Source of the DNA: Hybos culiciformis
Lineage: Eukaryota > Arthropoda > Insecta > Diptera > Hybotidae
Length of the DNA: 64,000 bases
Reading direction: 5' to 3'
Assembly (NCBI GenBank): GCA_964007475.1
Contig: OZ023273.1
Span: 59,663,834-59,727,833 of the forward strand
Shown: in pieces, positions 35,510 through 46,728 of the stretch
How positions within the stretch are numbered: position 1 is the first letter of the stretch
How the letters are laid out: the number at the start of each line of letters is the position of its first letter
Program-made: the position numbers and the translations under genes
The notes under the pieces: model-generated
The model's input: the letters and a program-made list of their open reading frames with translations, nothing else
Told to the model about the DNA's origin: nothing
The model's database searches: none

Positions 35510-38500
35510 CCCATTAGATAACCCATAGACAAGCACCACTTTCAAAATAAAACTTCTCCAAAATCATATAAAATTTGTAAGAAAAATTAATAAATTCTAA
35601 CTGGCGTGTACAATATTGAAATTACAAATCATATACACTTATTTTGTTTACAATTTCCATAAATATTTTTTTAATACTTTTGTACATATTATAGAAAAAA
35701 CAAAGTTAAAGTATCTCTTTTTTTTACTCTGCGATTTTAGTTAATTTACATAAAACCCTTTCTATAGCTTTTATAAATATATTTGTACAGTAAAAATATT
35801 GAGATAGAAAAATAATATAAAATTTATTTATTGCCAATTTTGAAATTATTCATGATTTAAAATAAAATGATTAATATATCTATTCATATATATACATACA
35901 ACATATACTTAATAAAAATCTAAAAAGCTTTTCAGAAATTCAAAATTGCGTCATTATTGTTTTAGCTTTTTTTTAATTGACAAAAAGATCTGTAAAAAAA
36001 AACAAAAAAACAAAATTCAACTCATAAATAATATTTTTTATTAGTATGTCATCAAGCGGCATATATTCATTATTATGTATCTTTAATTTTTCTTAAGTTG
36101 TTTTCGGTTATTTTATTACCCATTACTAATCGGCTTTAAAATAATGGGTTCACTAATTATTATTATTGGAAATAACCGCGAATTTCACTAAAATTTTATT
36201 ATTTATGCGGGTTAAATATTTTTGATGTTTTTTGTATTATTTTATTTTTTTTTATTACAAAATATTAATTTTTAACAATAATAAAATGTATGCGTAGACT
36301 TTATTCGGTTTAAAGAAACATATTTATAATTTGGATAGAATATAATTTTCAAAACGATGAGTTCGGTACACTAAAATTGATAGCAGGATGATCGATTCTT
36401 ACATAATTAATAAAAAATGAACAAAATATTCTACAAAAAAGTTGTGTCAATATTAATCAAAATGTCAACATAATGCAAATAGGCCCAGATACTAATTAGA
36501 CTTAAGTTGCAAGTTTTGTCATATTGATTTCGGTTATTAAGAAAAAAATTTTCGGATCGTAGTTTTTAATGATTTTCAGGTATTAAATATTCAATAATTC
36601 GATAATTTTAATAAAATAAAATTGGATTTTAAATGTTGATCGACCGACAGTTATTTATAAATTATCGGCGGAAGAATTCGTAGCTCAATTCTGGCGATTT
36701 AAGGCAGAGCGTTTTCTTCTTTTAGCAAAACTTATTATCATTGTGATTTATATTTAAATTCTAATTTTATATTCTCTAGTGATAATTATAATTGGTATCA
36801 GTTTAATTCTGGAAGAGTGCTTCGATACGAATCAAATATTTCATCCAATTTTTGTTGAATACATTTATTGCTAAATTAATATTTAAAAAAAAAATAATTT
36901 AACGACTGGGATAGAATCCTTTAAAAGACAAACTTATAAATTCTGAATAAATTTGTTTAACTTTACACAGGCTCATTTCTGATGAAAACCATATGTTTTA
37001 TAAATCAGTTCCCACATCTAATCTTGCACGTGCATTTTTATTTTGTTTCTGGAAATTTTTTTTTTCAAGCGCAGACGTTTTAAATATTGTACAGAGTTCA
37101 AATTATATACATAAATACATTTTTTTTTCGAAAGGATATAAAAATTTTTTTAATCTTTTTTCTGCAACATTTAAAAAATCCGAAGTTCCGCTTTATGCTA
37201 ATGGGGTTTAGCGGTTTCCACAGAAAAAAAAAGAAATTATATTTATAAGTAATTAGTAAGAAAACACAAACGCTATTTAGGAAGATATTAAATTTTAAGC
37301 CTTATTTAATTTTTAATAAGAATTTAATATTATAACATTATGGGTAAAACATAATTATGCTAAAGATATCATAAAGAAAAATCCCATTTTTATAATTGGG
37401 ACATTAAAAAATGTTTTTATTTGAATTAGTTTGATATACCTACATAATATTAACATATAAACTCTCAATCATAATTTAATATTTATTGAGGACATTTTAT
37501 CTTCGGTCGTTTACTATATAAATTATGTTTGAATTGAAATTAAATTAACAGATTGAAAAATATAGCACATTTAACATAGACAAGATAACATATAGATCAC
37601 AAAAAGGACATTAAAAGTTATAAGTTTTACCGACTTAGGGTTTAAGTAAGGTTTCGCAAATAATCACAAATAGTTGTTGAGTTAAAGGAGGTTTATCATA
37701 CAAAAAATTAAGGTGTTTTAAACTTGAGTTAAATGTGACTTAAAACGTGTTCTCCTGATAAAACACAGCATTGTTTATTTATGTTCATTTGGGCAAATAA
37801 AATATGTACTGATTACGCGAAAAAAACAAAGAAATGGCTTAAAAAAAGCATAAAAATAAAATGATTTTTTTTTTTGGAAAATTTATTTTTCGAATTTTAA
37901 TTTTAAAATAATTAATCCTCTTTTAGTATGTTTTTTATATTTTTTTAAATTATATTTAATTAAATTTTATTCAATAATTTTTATTTAGTATAAAAAAAAA
38001 ACAAAATTAATCCTGGTTAGAAAAATTCATCGTTTGAACAGAAATTTCCAATTAAGGAATAACCTGATCTAATTTATGAATACTTTTTCTAGTTTGTAAA
38101 CCATGTTAGCATACATACATTATATTCTCAAAACTTTTCAAAGTTAATGTTAATTGAAAAGAAATTTATCTCGATGAATAATATTGTATTCGCGTTCATG
38201 GTTATATATATCTAAAAACAAATAAAGCATAGTTATTATAGAAAATGTGAACGCATTCCACAAATCTTAGCCTTCAAACTTTTTAGCGCGGAGAGTAAAT
38301 TTTAAGGGTGTTTTCTTTTGGCATAAATTTTAACAGTAGGGAATTTTAATTTTTAACTATTCAGTTAAGAAGAATTAAATAATAATTTCATCTTTTTAAC
38401 CCGTTCAGAATATAATTAAAGATTTAATAACAAAAAAAAAATGTTATCCCTAAATTTTTTAGGATTATTTCCATCTGCGTCTAATAATATAATTTACCTA

Positions 38501-39754
38501 TTTAAATTATATATGTACACACATTTTATTAGAAAGGGCAATCCAAATCTACCCACTTAATTGATAACAAAAAAAATACCTACTACTATTTGAAATTATT
38601 AAAATGAGGATATCACGTTGGGTAATCTTAATTATATTTATTTTGTTTTTTCTTTTTAACCATTTGGAAAGAAAACTCATTCATTTAAATTTTTTTTTTT
38701 ATAATGGATCTTTGTAATGTGAAAACACTTGGCCAGTTTATTTATTTTTATTTTTTTTTGGGGATGAATTCAAATTTTAATTATAACACTTCTTGTAAAA
38801 TTCAGTTATTATAAATTCATTTTAATATACCATGAGAAAGCAATAAAAGATAATTTATAAGGCCACCAACGAAAATTTAGAAAATAAAAGAATTCCTTTT
38901 GTCGGTCTTTTAACCGGGATACATTTTTTTAGAATAAATAATTAAAGGACGTTAGAAAAAAGAGTTGTGAAGATTTAGAAACTATACAAAATAAAAGATT
39001 CCAATAATTACGAAATAATTTTGAACGAAAAGTAATTAAAATTTGTACAAAATAGTTGAGCTAAAAACTATACGTATTTGTATAATTTGCAGAATTTTAG
39101 GACAATAAAATTAGCCAACTATATTATTAAATAAATCCTATTATTCAAATGCATACGTTAAAAGGACTACATTTATATTTTTACATTTTTAATCTGTTTT
39201 CTACAAAAATGTAAAATTAGAAATTTTTAGAAAGTGTATTGTTCTTTAAGACATATATATGTTCAAAAAATTGTAATAATAAAGAACACGTAGGGCAAGT
39301 TTGAAATCAGTTATTCTTAGAACCAACTATTTGCCAACAAAAATAAAAAAAATTCAAAAATCATTAAACCGACTCGTTCGAATTAGTATCATTTGTTAAG
39401 TATATATATAAACGAGGTCAATTCGAATTGAAATTAAAGTTTATTTATTAAAAAAGGAACTTTTTCACAATCAAAGGCACCCTTAACATAGATATATTTA
39501 CTTATGACTCGCTCAGCAACTCTCTTTTCCAAATCTATAAATTCCTCTGATCAAGATTTAATGTTTTACAAACTCTCTTTTTGAATTTTTAGCACTTTGT
39601 AGATAAACAAATTTGTAAATTCAAATTGACAATATTTATTTCACGCCTTTCTTCATATTATATACTTGTTTTACTTAATATTATGTGCAATATTTTTAAT
39701 ATGTTTAATGTGCATGTGATCGGTAACTTGTATTTACAATCGTAAATTTAGCTC
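35510..39754. other. non-coding A+T-rich DNA
   Basis: No supported gene or element. The + strand frame at 36993-37211 is an unremarkable F/S-rich translation. Confidence 0.6.
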
Positions 39755-40050
39755 GGTAAATGGTATATTACATCAATACACATCAATACACATGTAATTA
39801 TTTAATTAAGTAAATTTTATTTACATTCTCCGTATTAAGTAAATTTTATTTACTTACTTCATTTTGAACTTTTCTTTATTTTTTGCATTGCAAATGCATT
39901 GATTGCAACTACCTCTCACATGCAAATTAAAACAGTATACAAAACATGTTAATAAAATTTGTTATACAGCTCCTAACCTAACAGTCTCGTGATATAAGTA
40001 TTGACTCGTGTCTATGTGTTTTTGTGTATACAGAACTCGTTGTAATAACA
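39755..40050. repeat. dispersed repeat, copy 1, missing the left hairpin arm
   Basis: Shares with 62780-63227 the blocks TTGCAACTACCTCTC, TTAAAACAGTAT, AAAATTTGTTATACA and TCTCGTGATATAAGTATTGAC, then TTTTTGTGTATACAGAACTC. Where copy 2 has the left arm of its hairpin, this copy has only CTCCTAACCTAACAG. ATCAATACACAT is doubled at its start and TTAAGTAAATTTTATTTAC is also repeated twice. Confidence 0.7.
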
Positions 40051-42228
40051 CATTTTCTTAACATGTGTTGAAATTTACTATTATAATATTGAATTAGTAA
40101 TAATAAGTTGTAATATGTAACCCACATAATAAGTTAGTTAGACATAAAATATACAAGTACATTATTATCAATAATAAATTATATTGTAGGTACAATAAAC
40201 CTGTGGAATGTATTGAATATCAATTATTTTTTAAATTCAATATAGCAAATATATTATTATTATAATTGTTTTAAATTATTTAATTCTAGCTTTATTTATT
40301 AAAAAATCCCCTGGCCAATATAAATATCCAAAAAACTTATATAGTACATATACCAATTTTTAAGAAAAATATTAAACTTAATCTTGAAAATCTAAATAAC
40401 AAAGAAATAATATTATTTCATGAAAATAGATCGTAATTATTTATTTGTCTTTCAGATTATGCATTTGAAAAAAAAAAACTTATTACATCATTTATTTTTT
40501 ATGAATTTATATTATACGTTCATTCAGATTTGAAATAATTTAAGAAATTTAATATTTTTATGTCAGAACGTACTTACAGTGTTTCACCCAAATTCCATAC
40601 AAAGAACTATTTTTAAATTAGTGGACGTCTACATACTTAGAACCTAATGAACCTTAAGCTTATAATTGATTTATTTGAATAATTTATGAGAGCTTTGCAA
40701 ATTCTTGCAATGAACATTCCATTCATTAAGATTTCGATTAAAACTACCTGCATATACACAAAAATTGTTACAAGCAGTACATTACCAACAAATACATAAC
40801 GACTGTCACAAAAAATTCTGCAACAATATTAAAATTAAAAAAAATAAAAATTTAAATCAAAAATTTTATTTACAGAAGTTTTGTTTTGTATATATTGAAT
40901 TTAATAAAACAAAACCTGTATTTGAAAAATAAAATTTTTTGTTTAGACACACCTTTAAATAATTTTAGAATAAAAGACATTGGATACATTCTTTCAGACT
41001 TTGTGCAAATATTTCTTAATATCGGCCATTATTATTGTGATTTGACATATTTTTGGTAATAAATTGTATAATCTTTTATAATTTGTAATTCTGAAAAATT
41101 GTCTTGCAATAATTACTTTACCAGATTCCAAAAATTGGAAGTACCATTATTTTCAGGCGTAAAAGCACAAATAGTTGAAACTGATAGCCTTCATTTATGG
41201 TATAAATCTGGATCCGACAATATTTTTCGAGATCGACCTAGATTTTTACCATTGTAGTATGTTCAAAAATTCTTTGTATTCAGGGATAACTCTCAAAAAA
41301 ACAGACCCTAACCTAAATTTGAAGCTCTTCTTCTAGAGTATATAGGCTTAATCGTAAGTTCTATTTGTTCCACTATTAATTATATATTATATTTATTTCT
41401 TTATACCTCGTCATAATTAATTTGATTGATATTAATATATAAGCTTAACTTTCTTATAAAAAAAGATTAATTTTTGTTTTCTGGACAAAAATATACAAAT
41501 ATATAAAAAAAAAAAACAAAATTAAATTTTGTGAATAATAAATTCGGTTTTCTTTCATCGATTTCATCAATAAACATAAATTTTATTACCATACCACATG
41601 AGCGTGTAAAGTTATTCTAAATAATGCCTTTATGTTTTTCGTTTTTGTTTATATTTTTCTTTTTTTTTGAATTTATTATGTTAAAATGTTATTATCTTGA
41701 TTTTTAATTTTTTTTTTTTTTTTAATTTGAATGTTGATGGATTTTTATTGAGTTTGTCAGTTTTATTGTAATTGATCAAAAAATATTTATTATGGTTTTG
41801 ATCTTTTGTTCATTTATTATTTTTTGGGTTTATTATTTACTTCAAAAGACAACAAAATATTTTTGTTTTCTATATTATTCATGGAAGCATGAGTATGTAA
41901 TATCACTTGTTCGCTTTAACACTTTATTTATATAGTTTATATAGTAATCAAAAAATTCTCTCAGTACAAAAACTTTAAAAATTTACCGCGAGAGAGCAGT
42001 AATTTTGTTTTATTTTTATCAAGTTAATTTTGAATTTGTTACAGATAATAATTAAAATTTTTAAAGAAAATAAAAGAACCCGAAGACTTAACACTCTGTG
42101 TTCAATATTATATTTATAAATTAATGTTTTTGGTGAGTTGCTACAGTTGAAAGTGTTGAAGCGGGCGAACGATACAATTTTTTTATAAATTATGTTAGCT
42201 TTTATAAATATAAATATATATTTCTTAT
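40051..42228. other. non-coding DNA upstream of the intronic MITE
   Basis: No exon of ladybird recognised here in the + strand frames. The minus-strand frame at 41975-42238 is low complexity. Long T tracts near 41650-41725. Confidence 0.55.
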
Positions 42229-42235
42229 GTAATAC

Positions 42236-42452
42236 CATAGATTAAGAATACACATAGATTGTTAGCTTCATACGACATTATTTTTGGTATTTTCAAGTGA
42301 ATGTGTTAGTAAAACAGAATAAAATACGTGATAATTATCAATATATGAAAAGAATTTTATTTAGTTTTACTAACACCTTCACATAAAAATACCAAAAAAG
42401 ACTGAAAAAATGTTGTATGAAGCTATAAATCTTTCTGTATTCTTAATCTATG
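42236..42452. mobile_element. 217-bp MITE, copy 2, in the ladybird intron
   Basis: Same element as 15957-16173, about 98% identical and in the same orientation. It is flanked by an exact 7-bp duplication GTAATAC (42229-42235 and 42453-42459). It lies about 430 bp upstream of the homeobox exon. The 62-residue frame starting at 42410 runs from the element into flanking DNA and is incidental. Confidence 0.93.
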
Positions 42453-42459
42453 GTAATAC

Positions 42460-42885
42460 TGAAGGAAATATTGCAGCCGGGGTAATAAAAAAAAATATAT
42501 TTAGAAATATTAATTTAATTTTCATAAAAGTACCAGAACTGACTTTTTGTGGTTATTCTAAAACAATTGAAAAATTCATTCGATATATTAGAAGTTAATA
42601 TATATGTGCATAGCTGTGTACAATTTTAAGAGTCACATTGTACTTATTGAGGCGTTAAATAGTCATCACATTTGCGATATTATTGGAATTCTATAAGACG
42701 CTAAAGAGGGAATGTTAAAAATTTAATTATTATATTATTTTATTTAAAACTGTATGTTTTCGAAATCTTTGTCAGCACTTAAACAAAATATTTATGTATC
42801 ACATTATAGAAGAAGATTAAATGTTCTTATTTGATGCTTCAACAACCTCTCTCTAACGAATTTTTTTTTGTTTTTTTTTTTACAG
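42460..42885 (+). other. 3' end of the intron upstream of the homeobox exon
   Basis: This stretch lies between the MITE target duplication and the splice acceptor. It is non-coding and ends in a polypyrimidine tract at about 42861-42882, almost all T, before ACAG. It must be intron because the exon starts in mid-codon. How far 5' the intron reaches is unknown. Confidence 0.8.
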
Positions 42886-43064
42886 ATCAATCACATCTAA
42901 ATTTATTTTCAACTAGGCCAACACCAAAGAAGAAGCGAAAATCGAGAACAGCATTTACAAATCATCAAATATTTGAATTAGAAAAAAGATTTCTTTATCA
43001 AAAATATTTATCACCAGCTGATCGAGATGAAATAGCTGCAGCATTAGGATTATCAAATGCTCAG
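42886..43064 (+). CDS. lbl/lbe (Lbx): ladybird (Lbx) homeobox gene, penultimate coding exon: N-terminal 44 residues of the homeodomain
   Basis: Encodes the start of a DNA-binding homeodomain of the ladybird/Lbx family, nuclear transcription factors that in insects specify muscle, heart and neural cell identities. The exon opens after a long polypyrimidine tract and TACAG ending at 42885, with the first base of its first codon supplied by an upstream exon. It reads HLNLF, RPTPKKKRKS, then the homeodomain from 42933: RTAF at residues 5-8, ELEKRF at 15-20 and LSPADRDEIAAALGLSNAQ at 26-44. Lbx proteins share the HLNLF/RPTP lead-in and this helix 1-2 sequence. It ends at CAG (43062-43064) followed by donor GTAAAC, phase 0. 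The in-frame methionine at 42831 is not the start, because the residues after it only translate the polypyrimidine tract. The 5' exon(s), which should carry the N-terminal repressor region, are not visible. Whether this is the early or late fly paralogue cannot be decided. Confidence 0.96.
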
Positions 43065-43434
43065 GTAAACATTTTATATTATTTTTAATTTTATTTTGTT
43101 ATAAATTTAAAACTCTTTTGATAATAATATAAAGTTTGCAGTAAGTTTTTTATACTTCCTGCTCTTATTTTACTCTTGAAAGTAGCTTAATTTATTTCCA
43201 AAAATGGACAATAATGTTTAAAAGTTCTTATATTTTCGATTGATGCATTCGTCGTACATTTTTTTCTATTTTAAAATTAAAGAAAGTATGCTTCTAAAAA
43301 ATCAAAATTATTTTTAATTTTTAATTTATCAGCAATATTAATTTTTAAAAATTTATCAAATTTACCAAAAACTAAACTATAGAATCCTTTTCGATATTTT
43401 CAGAATGAAATTATTTTTAATTATATATTTACAG
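43065..43434 (+). other. intron of ladybird, phase 0, at homeodomain position 44/45
   Basis: GTAAAC donor and TTTACAG acceptor bracket 370 bp of A+T-rich DNA with no coding signal. The cut falls between Q44 and V45 of the homeodomain, an intron position found in many homeobox genes of the NK-like/Antp class. An ATG at 43405 lies within the intron and is not a start codon. Confidence 0.93.
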
Positions 43435-43689
43435 GTTATAACATGGTTTCAAAATAGACGTGCCAAGCTGAAGCGAGATATGGAGGAATTGAAAAAGGAT
43501 GTTGAAAGTGTTAAAGCATTAACGGCCCATAAAAGTTTTTTAGAAAATGTTAATGATTTAAGTGTATTAAAGAAAAAACCTATGAGTCATGAATCTACAT
43601 CAGAAGAAAATTTTCATCATACAACAACTCATCATCATCATAGTCCAATTCATATTCCTCAACCGGCAATTTGTAGTCCACAGAAATGA
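43435..43689 (+). CDS. lbl/lbe (Lbx): ladybird (Lbx) homeobox gene, last coding exon: homeodomain helix 3 and C-terminus
   Basis: Continues the homeodomain at residue 45 straight after acceptor TTTACAG (ends 43434). VITWFQNRRAKLKRDM is recognition helix 3. Threonine at position 47, where most homeodomains have lysine or isoleucine in KIWF, is typical of the Lbx and Tlx groups; W48, F49, N51 and R53 are intact. Next comes EELKKDVESVK, then AHKSFLENVNDLSVLKKKP, a block conserved in insect ladybird proteins just after the homeodomain. The remaining tail is poorly conserved, with histidine runs (HHTTTHHHH, SPIHIP), ending CSPQK and TGA at 43687-43689. No frameshift or stop interrupts the two exons, so the gene looks intact here. 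Codons mostly end in A or T, like the surrounding DNA. The splice assignment is inferred from frame and consensus and is supported by the homeodomain joining exactly. Confidence 0.97.
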   Translation, partial: VITWFQNRRAKLKRDMEELKKDVESVKALTAHKSFLENVNDLSVLKKKPMSHESTSEENFHHTTTHHHHSPIHIPQPAICSPQK

Positions 43690-46597
43690 TGTTCCCAATG
43701 GTTGTTTAAAAATGTTAAAAGTTAAAAACTTTTTTCTTATGTGTATAAAGAGAATGGATTGTAATAAAGCCTAACATTATGATTAACGATAGATTAAAAA
43801 ATATATATATATATATCATATATTATGTAGAATAAATTAAATTAAAAAAAAATTACATACTATATGTACATAATTTATAAAGTATGTTTAAGTTAAATCT
43901 TTTTTCAAAAACAATCTAATTTAAAAAAAAAATATATTAATTTATAAAATTTATACCGCATGCAACCTTGTTATGTTATATAAGATACTTTCAAAACATA
44001 AAATATTTTAACAATTTAATCATTGTAACTATAAAGATCTCAATTTAGAATAAAATGTTTACCCTGTATACAATACAATGTAATTACTTCAAGAATATAC
44101 ATAATTATATTGAGTAAAATTTTAAACATTGCATTATGTAATCATAGTCGATAATTTTATCAGTTTAGTATAGGCTTCGGCTAAAGAAATATTATGTACA
44201 ATATTCTTGTTTTCACAACAATTTTTGGTGGAATAATTTGTCTAGTTTAAAACCTTTTAATGATGATATGCACTTGGAATTTGAGAAACATTTATTAATT
44301 ATTCGAAAAATCAAAAAATATATAATTTACGATTCGTTAAAAGGAAAAATTATGCTGCCAAACCTATTATAAAGTTTAACTTTAGTAACTGAGTTATTTT
44401 GAAAAGTTAAATGTTTTTTAATGATGCTAGATTTTCATTATTTCGAAATTTGATTAAATTACAATTTTTTTTTTGTCAACACTTCGTAAATATTTATATC
44501 TACCTACATATACATATATATTTCAGAGCATCAGAGTGTTTTGATTTTAATTAAAATTTTATTATAATTTATTTTGTTAATTGGATTAATTAAAAGAAAA
44601 AACTTTTAGGCGTTATATCCAATATATTCCACAAGTCTGTATATATTGGATATCATGAAAATAATTAAGCCTATATAAAGATTAGATAATAATATATTAC
44701 GGGTAAATATTAGATTCTTCTTAATCTTTTCCTTTTTTTATTTTAAATTCATTCTAATCAATCTGCGTTTACTTAAATAAAATAAAATAAATTAAAAAAA
44801 AAAAAAAACTATGAAAATATTAATTGTGATTTAATGTTTAAGTTAGTTTTCTTAATTTTTTTTTATTAATTCAACTTAATGAAAAAAAAACCTATGCATT
44901 TCATTTTATTGGCAACATTTATAAATCTTTATAAAAACTTCTTTAACTAATTTTAAGTATGTACTTTTAATTTTTTTCTGGGTTTCTTTTTTTTTGAGCT
45001 TTGTTTAACTTCGAGATTTTAAATAACCAAAAAAAAAAACTCCCACTGCAAACTTCCAGCCGATGCAGATAACAAATAGATTCTTTAACATTTTAGCTTT
45101 TCGAATGTTTATCAAACATTATATTTCTTTCTTTTTGCAAAAATAACGAATTATCAAGCATGTGCCAATAATGTGAAATCTTAGATTTTGAAAAAAAAAA
45201 AAAAAAAATGAATAATGTTTAAGTTGGAACTACGGTACTTACTTAACATAATATAATACATATTTTAAACATTTTTAGAGTTTCTAATTATGGGACCTAT
45301 GTTTATTTAAGAACTTCTACAGAATAGTATAATACATTTAAATATTTTATTATTTTTATTGATTCAACAAAATTGGTTCCCGGATTAGATTCTTATGTTA
45401 ATTTTTACTTCCCTGGGTAAAAATTTAGGTTTTAAAGAAAAAAAATGTATTATAAATAAATAGATAATAATTAAATAAATATATATACTAAATGAGGTTA
45501 AATTATAGTTGAAAATGAAAAATAAATAAATAAAATATAGAAAATATTTTAAAAATGATTTAAGATTTTTTTTTAATATCGTCACTTTTTAATAGAAAAG
45601 TATGTAATCAAAAATCAACCATTAGAATACTTTTATGATTTAATTAACTAATATTTTGAAAACTTTTTCTCGCTCTTTCTTATTTAAAAATCAAAAACTT
45701 AAAAGTTCTAGTGAGATGAGTAACTTTAACTTTGTTTTTAAGCCAGAGAGAGATGAAGGATTAAGGACAATCCATTTTGGGTAGGTAACTTTAAAATCCA
45801 ATAATTAAAATGCAATAAATTTGATTACAGGTATAGGATATTGTAAAAAAGCAAATGACTAAAATAATTCTACGGTATGATGGTTTGATTTTTTTAATAA
45901 ATTTATTGTTATCACCAAGACTATTTTTTCTTTATAATTATTATCAAATTAAAAATTATGTGGCGGTAAAATGTCTTCAGATCTTAAATAGAACCCTTGT
46001 TTGTTTAAATGAGTGAAAGAATTTATCAACTCTAATTAGCATATCTCAAAAATCATCCACTTAAAGAATATATATGAAAGAAATATTTCCGAAAATGATT
46101 TAAGGAAATACCAAAATAAGAATGTAAAAAAATCAAAATCAAAGTTAAGCCGCTTTTTATATAATCTTAATCATTATATAAATATATATGTAGATTTAAG
46201 GGGGCTAATTACTTAAAAAATCATTTTGTTTTATTTAACTTCTTTTTTTTTTTTATTACATTTTACTTCGTTCAAAACCAGAAGCTGATAATATTTATAT
46301 ATGTATTCAAACAAATCTCTATTTAACGTTAAAGGAATATTTTTATTGTTAGAAAAAAAAAATAAACATTTAAGTGATTTGTGTAGGTAATTTATATGAA
46401 AATATTTATTTTTTGATATGGAAAACAGATACAATATAATTTTTTTTTATATTTATTTATTTAATTTTTTTTTTTTTAATTTTCTTACATAAATCTCTTT
46501 ACCTATATACAAAAGTTTACTTTCTTCGTTATTACGTATTCGAAGGTATGTATTTTATTTTATGTATATTTTTCGATAGAATTTTGTATAAAAAGTT
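43690..46597. other. 3' flank of ladybird, non-coding
   Basis: Includes the probable 3' UTR, an (AT)n run at 43800-43816 and a small perfect hairpin with 13-bp arms at 44615-44627 / 44641-44653 (ATATCCAATATAT). The rest is A+T-rich; frames at 45385-45585 and 46231-46434 (-) are low complexity. Confidence 0.6.
43763..43768 (+). promoter_or_regulatory. candidate poly(A) signal of ladybird
   Basis: AATAAA about 75 bp after the stop codon. Another AATAAA follows at 43831-43836, just after an (AT)n run at 43800-43816. In DNA this A+T-rich the hexamer is common, so the choice between them, or a later site, is a guess. Confidence 0.4.
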
Positions 46598-46728
46598 TAT
46601 TTAATTCTAGTTAGTGCGATCGTAAAATAAATTTTATAGTGCGAAAAGTAAATTACACTTTCATTGAACCCGTGTTCCGTTTCGCACTATAAAGTTCGTT
46701 TTACGATTGCACTAACTAGAATTAAATA
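46598..46728. mobile_element. 131-bp palindromic MITE-like hairpin
   Basis: Almost the whole segment folds on itself. TATTTAATTCTAGTTAGTGC at the left is mirrored by GCACTAACTAGAATTAAATA at the right, then CGATCGTAAAA / TTTTACGATTG and TTTATAGTGCGAAA / TTTCGCACTATAAA. The unpaired apex is about 30 bases. A nearly pure palindrome of this size is usual for small MITEs. Confidence 0.8.

Noticed and set aside
39970..39982. CCTAACCTAA as a telomere-type (TTAGG)n tract
   Set aside because: Only two units, within a dispersed repeat; expected by chance.
42831..42884. In-frame ATG upstream of the homeodomain as the ladybird start codon
   Set aside because: The residues after it translate a polypyrimidine tract ending in ACAG, so it is intron.
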